Source: Sclerodactyla briareus
Lineage: Eukaryota > Echinodermata > Holothuroidea > Dendrochirotida > Sclerodactylidae
Length of the DNA: 64,000 nucleotides
Assembly: GCA_026419785.1 (NCBI GenBank)
Contig: JAODTK010005534.1
Coordinates: forward strand, 124,001 to 188,000
Direction: 5' to 3'
In this document: positions 1-9,338 of the stretch, piece by piece
Layout: every line of letters begins with the position of its first letter
Numbering within the stretch: the stretch's first letter is position 1
Program-made: the position numbers and the translations under genes
Notes under the pieces: generated by a model
Databases searched by the model: none
Told to the model about the DNA's origin: nothing
What the model saw: only the letters and a program-made list of their open reading frames with translations

Positions 1-1099
1 TTGGATAACACGTTCTGCGTTTACGAAACAGCCTGCAGAAGCTTAGATAATACATTAGTCTCAAATTGTTACGATGGCAGCGCTCGAATTCTCTGAGGCG
101 TCTCCTGTTGCATAATTAGACACAAAGACGTCTCAGAACGTTAACAGTGGCCTAGTGGTATTCGTTACACGCTTAAAAATTCATCGCCCAGTAGCGCAAT
201 ATAATCAATCATTCTGTTATTTGCCTATAACCTTATTACTGCCTTTGATTACTTTGCCGATATCATTCTCCTGGGCTGAAATTTCTGACCGACCGCCTAT
301 AGGGAACGGCAGTTCGTGCAGAATGAAAAATACAAACGAGGTAGAAGATTATAATTCCCTTAGGTTCTTTTATCTTACAGTAAGGCCTAACACACCCATT
401 GGGATGCGTAATGTCAAAGGTGGGTGGCCAACATTGCATTGTAGGCGTTGTAACAGGCCGTGCGTGATCAAATTCATTCGGCTGAAGGAAAACAGGGTGA
501 GGGCGACTATCTCAATTATACACCAAATGCCAATAGAGAGAATAACATATAATGATGGGTGTTTCTCCCGTACGGAATGAAGGTCAATGGGGGCTCGGCT
601 GCTGATTCATCTATATTCCGTCTCGCATAGATGATAATACTTGCACGAGAGAGATCATGTTCTTCGTGTAAAAACTGCTCAAATAAATGAGAACATTTAG
701 AGGGCAATCACAAAGGGCAGCTCAAATTGAAGACTTCTTATTCTTACCACCATAATGGTACCATAGCCCACCGTAGCCTAATTGCAAACAGCAACATGAT
801 AGGAGTTTAATAGCAAACTGACGGAATGCCAATTTTTGCTTAAATACAAAAAATTTCTTCCTTTGTGAGAAAACTTTGTTTCTTTTCGTGTGTGGAACTG
901 AACGGTCCAGATCATTCCGAACCGCGGCATTTTCTGACCAAGCGCAAATGCAGGTAACTCTATGGAAACTTCTCACTACAAACCCACCCCATGACCAACG
1001 ATCAATGCATTTTTGTTCAGTAGAGGTTTTTGTGCAAGCCGTTCTTTAGCACATATTGGGCAGCAGCATGTTCCCTAGGGGCCAATTTTCCACAAAACA
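1..1099. other. No recognisable gene
   Basis: I see no gene here. A 141-codon open frame at 155-580 (+) begins at GTG and its translation has no recognisable domain, repeat or ordered membrane pattern, so I treat it as chance. No tRNA-like boxes or low-complexity tracts stand out. Confidence 0.5.
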
Positions 1100-1119
1100 T
1101 GACCCTCTCAACACCTAAA

Positions 1120-1752
1120 ACCATAGCGTACTTGTACTCACATAAGAAAGCAGAATGTCAATTTCAGCTTGAACAAACCAAGCATTCTGGGCTTATCGTG
1201 TATACAATGTTTACAGACTTTGAACTCCGCCTGACCTCAAAGGACCTTTGGTCTGACCCCTAAAACAATAGGGAATATGTACCCAGCTTGGAGACTTACA
1301 TACCAAGTTTGAGCTCAATCCATCCAGAAAAGTGGAGTTATTGTGTCCACAATCTAAATGGCCCAAATATCATTTTTCACAATTTCCTTCCCCATTGTTG
1401 GCCAAAAGTGACCCCCGGCTCCTACATAAAGAACAATGGGTTTTATGTACTGCTTGGGTTTATGTGTAGAGAGGGTCATTGTTTTGTGAAAATGTGAAAA
1501 ACCTGATATTTCGGCCGATTTCAGCTTGTGGACACAATAACTCAACCCCACTTCGACGACATCAAGCTCATATTTGGTAGTGATTCCCCATGGAGGTACA
1601 TTATCTAATGTTTTGTTTGTAAGTTCAAATGTCATTGAAGGTAGCAAGAGCTCAAAGTTTGAAAATCTTGTGGACACGATGAGCTCAGAACGCTTGGTCC
1701 GATCGAGCTGAAATTTAACATACTGCTTTCTTATGGGGATTACAAACACCAT
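1120..1752. repeat. Inverted repeat of a dispersed TGACCT-type repeat
   Basis: Two arms of about 230 bp lie head to head, roughly 1,120-1,352 on + and 1,521-1,752 on -. Both contain matching pieces: CATAAGAAAGCAG, a TTTCAGCT stretch, ACCAAGC.TTCTG, ACTTTGA and TTGTGTCCACAA. The spacer also has inner matches (CAAAACATGACCCTCTC near 1,095 against the reverse strand near 1,470). The unit is related to the tandem array at 33.9-34.56 kb (CAATAGGG..CATGTACTC, GACTTTGA.CTC). It could be two opposed copies of one repeat or a foldback element. No coding potential is apparent, although both strands are open over 60-130 codons. Confidence 0.7.
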
Positions 1753-1959
1753 ATTGTTTTCGGGTGTAACGCCGAGGGGTCATGACCCCTGATATTTTGT
1801 GGTCAGGTCAAAGTTCAGCAGAGGCCACCGTCTGAAAACCTTGGGGACACTATAAGTTCATGACTTTGTGTCCTATCTAGCCGGAGTTTTTTTTAGTGTG
1901 TCCCCAATCCCATTATCCCATTTGCTCTTGTATCTGGTCATAGAATATTAGCAATTAGA

Positions 1960-2077
1960 CAAGGAATCACGAAGCCTTTTGGCTTCCTGGTTCCTTCTTA
2001 CTCTACTACTCTCTTGCTTCTTCCCCTCCCCTCTTTCCTCTCCTCCTTTTTCTCTCTCTCCCTTTTTGATTCCTTGC
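1960..2077. repeat. Short pyrimidine-rich element with 10-bp inverted ends
   Basis: The segment begins CAAGGAATCA and ends with its exact reverse complement TGATTCCTTG. Between them lies an almost pure C/T tract (about 2,003-2,066). The same end sequence occurs at 34,624-34,633 (opening a purine-rich stretch before the LINE fragment) and in the other orientation at 33,799-33,808 (closing one). This suggests a small dispersed purine/pyrimidine-rich repeat family. No flanking target duplication was established. Confidence 0.5.
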
Positions 2078-2439
2078 CAGAAGGAAAGGACTCTATGCCA
2101 ATCACTGCTTTGTCATATATGTGTTTGTGTGTGGGTGCGGTCCGTGATACTTTAATTGTGTGAGAGACATCTATAAGAACGCAAGTATCAATGTCAAATC
2201 GAACATGTATGTTTCGAACACGCTATGGAAAGAAGATCCCTATTGTTTTTGTGTCAGTTTGGGTCTTCGAGGTCAGCACAGAGACCAAAAACTGAATTTC
2301 CTCAGCATCTGTAACTCGTGGTCCGTGCTCAGAGCGTGCAATATCTTAGGATACGATAGTTTGTAGTGATATAAATAAGTGTGGCATGAACTGAATTACT
2401 CGGAAAAGGTCATATGGTAAAAAAGGGTCGGCAAATCTT

Positions 2440-2630
2440 TCTTTCACTTTCATCGATATCTCACAAAGGAACATATACGGGATGGCGTAATGGAAAGTTT
2501 TGTTGTTCGTCTAGGCGAAATACATCGTAAGACCTTCCTTTTACCTCTTGCCTTTTGACGTTTGTTCGTTTTTTTGTGATGACTGGAGTCGCCTCTTTAG
2601 ACGAATCAAAATCAATTACGTACTCTTTTG
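2440..2630 (+). repeat. Copy of a repeat also found near 58.0 kb
   Basis: The stretch TAATGG.AAGTT.TGTTCGTCTAGG.GAAATACAT, then GACCTT runs, a T-run and GACGAATCAAAA.TCAAT reappears in the same order at about 57,900-58,120 and 58,080-58,230. It is a degraded dispersed repeat. There is no evidence of coding. Confidence 0.5.
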
Positions 2631-3499
2631 TGTGTCAGGCTGTATCTCAGTACTGCCTAAAAACATGTATGACAAACCAATTGGCGCGTGCCAATAAATC
2701 CATTGCCTCAGACACTCCATGACCTGTGCTATTGTCTTAACCTCAAAAGTAATTTGGCAGACAGCCATTCCAATGACTTGGGCAGATTGCCAGGAACTTT
2801 GGCCTGTTGGTCAGCTTCTTCTCAGAAATGTTAACACTGACCGTGAGTGCAGGAGATGCACTGGGAAATTTTGCTGGATATATCTGGGAAGTACAGTAAT
2901 GGATGGCACAGTTACGTTGTGTAACTTTAATTAATATGGAGGGTTACTATTGATTATAGTTTATAATCTGAGGAGAAGGAGGGAAGGGGGTTAAATTGGT
3001 AGAAGGGTGCATTCCTGGAAAGGGGAAACATACAATGAACGGACCTCACCTGCAATGCATGTGTTCCAAGGCAAAATATTGTTTTAGTTCTTGCATTCCA
3101 TCAATGTCTCCAAAATCTATTCCGTTTGTTTCGATAAGTCAGGAATACCATCGATAGCTCACATGAACCAATCGGTATAACGTATGACTCAATACTAAAG
3201 AAGGCTCTAAAAAAACACATCGGGAACTAAAATAACGTAATTAAATTTGTTAATGTTATTCCGTATTGTCATCATTCCAGGTATCTTTACGCTGATGGGA
3301 AACAGAGATCAGAACCATTCCGTGGCACCAAGTCAATTTTCTAACGTGATCCATACCTGAATCGTCGTCCAAAGTGCTCTCCTCATAATACCACCAATGC
3401 ACTGTATCACAAACGAGATCCTGGAGCCTAGGTACAACGCTTCCACCACGAAGAGGCAGTTCATCTGATTGCCAGTGGGAGGAGGACAGATCCGCCAGA
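2631..3499. other. No recognisable gene; upstream flank of the GPCR
   Basis: AT-rich sequence without a recognisable feature. A short minus-strand open frame at 3,333-3,518 overlaps the 5' side of the GPCR and has hydrophobic runs, but the plus strand explains this region better. Confidence 0.4.
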
Positions 3500-4517
3500 A
3501 TGGATCACACGACATCATTTATGATGACAACTACACAGCAATCACCACCATTGAATCAGAAGTCTTTGAAGAACCTTTCGACTACTACTCTGTGAAGATC
3601 ATCCGCTGCGTTATTCCTCGTCCGTCGGGATTCTCTAACAGCGCATGTCATCTTGATGTTATCTAGGGAGTTCATAACGTATCGGACGTATTTATCGGGA
3701 TCCTTTGCACCTCCAACATATTGTTCCTCCTGATCTTCATCACCGCACCCCACTAGAAATCTCGGAGCAGAACCACTCACCTCGAGTCTCTTTTTGTGCC
3801 GGCTGATCAACACATTGAACTGTCTCTTCTTGTGCAGGAATCAGTGCTTTCGTTGATTGTTTTAAGCTACGAGAGATGCAGCGTCGTGATCCGTCCGATG
3901 AGTTCCGCAGACGTCAGTAGCAACCAGGACGACCATCGCTAAAATCATTGTGGTTATCTTGCTAGGCCTTTCGGACTTTCGGCGCCATTTTGGTTCGTCT
4001 ATGAGAGGGTGGACGGCAGGCACAAATGAGCCTAACACCAAAGTCTTCACAGTCGCTTGTGTACTCGACGACGTGACGCTGTACGTATGCCCTCTAATAT
4101 TAATTGCGGTTCTGTACGCCAGAGAGCATGGCCCCCTCCTGATGCAGACCGGCTAGCGGTCTACAAGAGAGCACGCAGCACCGAACGTGCAATCACGCAG
4201 GAATCGCGTGTCGTGATCGTGGTCCGGGGCCTTGTTGTGTCCCTCGTTTTGCGGTCTGGCTGGTTCCCGTTTTATTTATAATCTAAATCTTACTCGTCCC
4301 GGAACACACGCACAAGTACCTGGGCTGATGTATTTCTTCTTAGCTTACTTTCGCGCGAACATTACAAACAACCCTTAACACCTGCGCTGACCCAATGTCC
4401 ATTTATTTCCTCGGTTCGCGATTCAGGCCGAATTTGCAGAAGGCAATTCTGCAGGGAACAAACAAACATGAAAAAATAACTATTGTCCAAATTTGTCCTC
4501 TACTAATCAGACAGTGA
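3500..4517 (+). pseudogene. Class A (rhodopsin-like) G-protein-coupled receptor, intronless, frame-disrupted
   Basis: A seven-helix receptor can be followed in order on the plus strand, but in changing frames. ATG at 3,500 opens a Ser/Thr-rich N-terminus ending in an NLST glycosylation site. A TM1-like stretch follows near 3,590-3,660. TM2 (3,667-3,753) reads ILCTSNILFLLIF. TM3 begins CRLINTLNCLFL (3,797-3,832) and, one frame shift later, ends LSYERCSVVIRP (3,865-3,897), an ERC version of the DRY motif. TM4 and TM5 share one frame (about 3,908-4,156), with IIVVILLGL and YVCPLILIAVLYAR, giving the proline and the tyrosine eight residues on. TM6 reads VVIVVRGLVVSLVL then GWFPFYL (to 4,281), the WxP motif. 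TM7 contains LAYFRANITNNP (to 4,375). Helix 8 is FLGSRFRPNLQKAI, with a stop at 4,515-4,517. The class is known from these motifs; the ligand is not. At least six shifts are needed, so it is a pseudogene or error-laden sequence. Confidence 0.8.
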
Positions 4518-5533
4518 CAGGCAAATCGACATCTCTATCTGCGTAACAACATGATTTGGCTGCATGCGAACTTACCAATTCACCAGCAGCCCGGGAAATT
4601 CTCCTGTTTGGGAAAATTCTGAGACTCTCCTTGCCGGGATAATCGTTATGTTTTAATACGGATATGAATCAACATTGTCTGCAGACTATTAGATACAGAA
4701 CAGCAGTTCCCAGGTAATGAAAACGCCTGCATTGTTTGAGTATTTTAATCCTTGGGTCGATGATTACAGTTACGTGTGTCTCCAATCTATGTGTTTACTC
4801 TAATAATGAACAAGACCGCACGAACTCCTGGTTGGAACGACTGCGACGAATCTCATCCCCAAAAGCTACCCCGGAAGTAGTCTATTCCTATTAGAATATC
4901 TCGAAATCTACATTAGCAAGTACCAACCCGAACCGATCTTTTGTAGCTGGGACAACAGGATCTGGAATAGGCATCAAAATTGGAGAACTCGGACCGGACT
5001 TTTTTCAAAGGAGGTGAAATGAATGCCTCCTACACGTAAAAAAAAATCAGTAAATGTTTTCCCCATTTTGCTGCACCATATTTTTAGTTAAACTATTCTG
5101 AGGGAGTAGTGTAATCATCAATCACTCCTGGATATTCGTTCTCCTGTCGTTCTCTCTTTTCGTTTAATATCCAGACGTTGGTTGGAGGGTAACTGGATTC
5201 TCGTTGAAAGTACTCGCCTGCATATCCTAATGTTTTGAATTACGTTAATCCTTACCAGGCTGATCCAATAGTTTTTCGTTCATCCAATGCTGGTTGACTT
5301 TCATCTGTATTTTTAGGGTGCGCTGTCATTCTGAGTTGCTTCATCCGATTTCCAGGTGAACATCACTCAAACACCACTATTCAGATACCACGTTTTATTA
5401 TGTTCGTCAGTATATTGAAAAATCGATGTTAACAGTAGCTTCTCTTTTTTAAAATAAATGGACCCAGATGGAGGTCAAAACTGGTTCGATGGAGTAGGTA
5501 CAACTGGGTCTTTTATTTTTCTCTGTCGACTGA

Positions 5534-5551
5534 GGGGGGGGGGGGGGGGGG
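5534..5551. repeat. G18 homopolymer
   Basis: Eighteen consecutive G. Such runs recur through the window, often beside transposon-like ends, and are hard to sequence accurately. Confidence 0.9.
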
Positions 5552-7679
5552 AAGGAACCTCTGTGAAAATTGACCAAATGTTAAATTAGCATAAATGACG
5601 CAATTAGACCCAGTATTGCCTCTACTGACCCACATCTACCCTCCTATCTCAGAACAATGTGTATCGCATTCCCTCAGTTCATGAATATCTACCAATTCCC
5701 AAAATATGCATACATATGCAATAGACCCCTAAAGGACCTCCGATGACCTTACTCTGGTCATAAATTTATCGGCTGACGGTAGACCCCCAATTTGGCCCAC
5801 CACGTTCGTGAAAATCCGACGATCTTTGAAATTTTGACATAAATTATCAAATTAAGGACTTATTAGCATAGTTTGCTGGAAATCTAATCAGTTCATCTAC
5901 TCGCTATCCTTTTACGATATGTCCAGCTACATCCCCGTGGTCTATTTGTTCGTGCGCAATCGTCGCTAACGAGCTGAAACACTAGAAAACATAGGCTAAT
6001 TATCTATACCTAATTAACGAGTATCATTCCCAAATTATCAGCTCAAGTACACCCAACCCTAATGCTACCCTGAAAATTTCATGCGATTGACTTACTGTTC
6101 TGAAAGATTCTCTAACGGAAAGTGTGACACACACGCCGTATGATCACTAGTCTCCTCTGAATTCATTCAGGCGAGACAAAAGAACAGCCATCATTTGATT
6201 GCACATTAGCAAGGATACCCACATTTGGACATCTTGTTACGGGATTTGCCTGTCATAAAACTGACAAATACGGTGACATGCACATGCGTAATAGCCCGTA
6301 CCACACTACCGCGTGGGAATAAAACCACGAAATATGTCGTAACTGTTTAAAACAAAATCGCGTGCAATTTCAGATTATCCAGTCCTCCAGATAACCACAT
6401 GAGTAAACGTTCATCCCAAACAAGTTTAACAGCAAAATAGTTGAATAATCCCGATAAGTCGCACACGTTCACCCAAACTTTTCGATTAAATGGGGCATCG
6501 CCATTTAGCAGCGAATGTTCATCTACAGTAAGGAAGTCCTTGACAACGCTGACAGCGGTAAAACTCTTGGAAGTTGGCGCACCACCTTGTTTTGGTGTTC
6601 ATTTAAAACCTTTTTTGGGCTAATGTTTTACTTTTCAATAATACGTTATCCTGGCTGAACGTCGTCCAAGCACAATCTGAACTGAGGATAACGTGCGGGC
6701 AAAATCTACCTGTTTGTGGTTATCTGTTGTTGATCTAGTTGAATACCCCTTCTAACATTTAATGCTTTACCTGGAACTACCACAAATGGCGTTGAATTTT
6801 ACAATTTTTTTTTAACAGTGTAATATATTTCCAAATACAATATGGCGAGTCTCACGAGTGATTGAATTCTCGCTAAAGAAGAAATTTTTATTCTCCCGAA
6901 TATGAATCAGTGAGGATCAGTAGATATACCTAACAACCCGAAGATTCGGGGCTTCGCAGGCAGGACGATGACAGCAGGTGCTCGTCTCCGCGATATTTCC
7001 CCACTGCAGCCTAGCGATACTACTCCGTCACTCAGTTTACATCGAGAGCAATTTCGGCGTTTCCACTGAGTGAGCCCATGGCAATATTCACAACCCTTTT
7101 ACGCAAACCCAATTTCCGCTGCGTGTAATTGCAGTAATATCATAATTTGATTTGGGACTCTAATAGATTTTCTTTTGCCTATAATGCGGCTCGACATTCA
7201 CATTCCAATTCCACAAAACATGAAAACATCGAGGAAAACATTTCTTTCCGTTGCGAAATACCCTGCATTTTCGAATATTATAGAAACTGAATCACACTAC
7301 AGTATTTCTTGCATCCGAAGCCCACGTCGCAAATAGAAGTATTAGACAACCTCTGTTAATCCCGTATAGGTAATACACGTGATTTTTTTTTCATTTTTGT
7401 AAATACATCAATATAAAATAGGTATTTGTATTGTCAGCTGGTCGCCAATGCCACCAATGCAATATTCATGGTCATATTTTAACTCCGACGGTGTTGATTC
7501 ATACATACGAGCAGCGTCGGTATGTTTGTTCTTTCAGTCTCGCTATAGACACTTGCTGTCCGTGTCTAATTGTGGTGCTTATTAATCTACCTAAACTCTG
7601 GTTGGTGATGTATTATGTATACGAAATGACTCATATTGACCTAACATAGAACAATGCTGAATGCCAAAGCGACTTTCTA

Positions 7680-7850
7680 GTCAATGTTGGCTACAATAAA
7701 TATATTTTTAGATTAATTAAGTCATATATTAAAGTTACTAGTATTTATTATTCGTTGGTTAATTTATGTGATTGATTATTCAATTTATTTTCTTCGTTTA
7801 TTTATTTTATTTATTTTATTTTGTTATTTTATTTATTTGTTGTTCAAAAG
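7680..7850. repeat. AT-rich tract with TTTAT-type repeats
   Basis: AT-rich block ending in about ten imperfect TTTAT/TTTA units around 7,795-7,840. No gene is seen. Confidence 0.7.
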
Positions 7851-8107
7851 GAGTCAATTCAGGTGAATCCATCAGGTTCAGGTGTTTCATTCTGTAATAT
7901 AAAGTGGTCACCGAATGGCTGTTCTAAACTATTCATGTTTGTTAAAGTGTGAATTGTTTCTTTCTGATTAGCAAATTAGCAAAATGGAACCCCTCAACTG
8001 ACTTTTCTGCGGTCAATGGGGTAGTAACTGTATCCACGAATGTTAGTACGGTAAAAGTACGTCGCGGCTGTCTTCTGTGAACTCGGTTGTTTCCGTTACA
8101 AGGGCAG

Positions 8108-8455
8108 ATAATAATACTGATAATAATATCCTTGGTGCTTATATATCGCTTTATACCGTAACGTCTCAAGCGCTTTTGTTAAAAAAAGATATTCAGCCGG
8201 ATCATGGGAACAGGCCGCTCTCCTCCGACAAATCCCGAGAGTAAGTTGCTGCCACTTATGGGGCGCAGGGTGTACTCAGTTTCCTCACAGATTCCCATTT
8301 ATATCACCTGGGTAGAGAGGAGCAATGGAGATCAGCATCTTGCGCAATGTGCCACGAAGTGAGAAAAGCTGATCAGTCGTTTACAGGACTCGAACTCGCA
8401 ATCCTGTTGATCAGCAGTCCGGAGCTCTACCGACCCGGCTATCCGATCTCCGATA
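8108..8455 (-). mobile_element. tRNA-derived SINE with (ATT)n-type tail
   Basis: Read on the minus strand, the head carries an RNA polymerase III A box (TAGCCGGGTCGGTAGAGC, about 8,430-8,447) and a B box (GAGTTCGAGTCCTG, near 8,387-8,400). The body contains ACCCAGGTGATATAAATGGG. The 3' end reads GAGACGTTACGG, then AAGCGATATATAAG and an imperfect ATT-repeat tail ending near 8,108. This tRNA head, body and ATATAAG...ATT tail order is a familiar layout of marine-animal SINEs. The length, about 345 bp, suits a full-length copy. It encodes no protein and would rely on a LINE for movement. Confidence 0.75.
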
Positions 8456-8623
8456 TAAAGTGGACGACATTTACACCAATCGTTATAAGACGGTCACTCC
8501 TCTTTTTGTTTGTTGAAAACTATCAATTAGGTTTATAGCGCTCATTGTGATATGATTGTTATAGAGAGCTGATTTCATTTGTAATTTCTCCTCAGACCGT
8601 AGATATCAACATCCTCTGGACTG

Positions 8624-9172
8624 TCATACAACATAAGTTCCGTGTCTAATGTTTGATTTAGTATATTTTCTAGGATATTTTAAAGATTGTTCGAATTTGG
8701 CAAGGGGGTTGCTCTGTGTATAAAATTTTGCGTTTTGTTTGCACATAGTGGCCCAAGAGCCCGAGTTTAGTAGTAGCACCTCGCCGAGAGCGAGCTTTGC
8801 CAACATCGCCAACGTCCTTAGATTGATGAAATCCAGAATAGACTTTCTCGTGAAAGCTAAAGTGTCCACCACTATCCTCTGTTTTCTATATTTAATGCGG
8901 CCCAAATGAATCAGACGACATTTGTAAGCCCCGTTTTCCCCCCCCACGAAACATGTGTCAGTCACGTATCTTTTTCCGCAAATTTCATTGGGGGCGAACT
9001 TAACCGTTTCCAATATATTTGACAATTCTTGACATGTGTCGTAGATGCCGTGTAAGTTTGATACCGATGGGGGTGGGTCAACGTCAATGATCTCTCTACT
9101 AGATGATTTGCTTTCTACCCTGAAAAGGTGACAATCATCCGGTGTTTTAGTTTTCGAACTCAAAGGTCTCAT
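8624..9172 (-). CDS. Unrecognised open frame, 182 codons
   Basis: This is the longest ATG-started open frame in the window, and I do not recognise it. The product would be basic, with scattered Cys and one weakly hydrophobic stretch (TLAMLAKLALGEVLLL) around residues 116-131, too poor for a confident membrane helix. No signal peptide or catalytic motif is seen. It lies between a SINE and a G-rich tract, and it could be a single exon, a transposon remnant or chance. No splice sites or promoter could be assigned. Only its length and its rather protein-like composition favour coding. Confidence 0.3.
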   Translation of the reverse strand: MRPLSSKTKTPDDCHLFRVESKSSSREIIDVDPPPSVSNLHGIYDTCQELSNILETVKFAPNEICGKRYVTDTCFVGGENGAYKCRLIHLGRIKYRKQRIVVDTLAFTRKSILDFINLRTLAMLAKLALGEVLLLNSGSWATMCKQNAKFYTQSNPLAKFEQSLKYPRKYTKSNIRHGTYVV

Positions 9173-9259
9173 AAATCTCTCCTCTACTCTCTCGTGAAAC
9201 TCTCTGTCACCACCTTACCTCTAATATTCCCAGCCGCGTACGCGGACAGAATTGTTTGT

Positions 9260-9338
9260 GGGGGGGGGGGGGGTGGGGGGTGGGGGGGGGGGGGGGGGGG
9301 AGAGGGGAAGGGGGGAGGGGGGGGGGGGGGGGGGGGGG
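9260..9338 (+). repeat. 79-base G-rich tract
   Basis: Nearly uninterrupted G with a few T and A interruptions, giving many runs of four or more G. Strong G-quadruplex potential. Proline- or glycine-rich open frames on both strands here are composition artefacts. Confidence 0.95.

Larger units (their letters stand above)
4518..8107. other. Long AT-rich interval without a gene
   Basis: No coding region is supported. Visible content is a G18 homopolymer at 5,534-5,551, a degraded TGACC-type repeat near 5,600-5,780, and an AT-rich stretch at 7,680-7,850 containing TTTAT/TTTA repeats. Open frames here are under 75 codons and unconvincing. Confidence 0.5.

Noticed and set aside
155-580. 141-codon open frame on + as a gene
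   Set aside because: Starts at GTG and has no recognisable domain or context; one long frame is expected by chance in 64 kb.
3353-3462. Possible minus-strand exon with AG/GT borders and hydrophobic translation
   Set aside because: It abuts the plus-strand GPCR. The opposite strand of membrane-helix codons is often hydrophobic, and no continuing exons were found.
3862-4050. Minus-strand frame resembling a TM6 segment
   Set aside because: It is antisense to the TM4-TM5 region of the GPCR, whose plus-strand order of helices is far more convincing.
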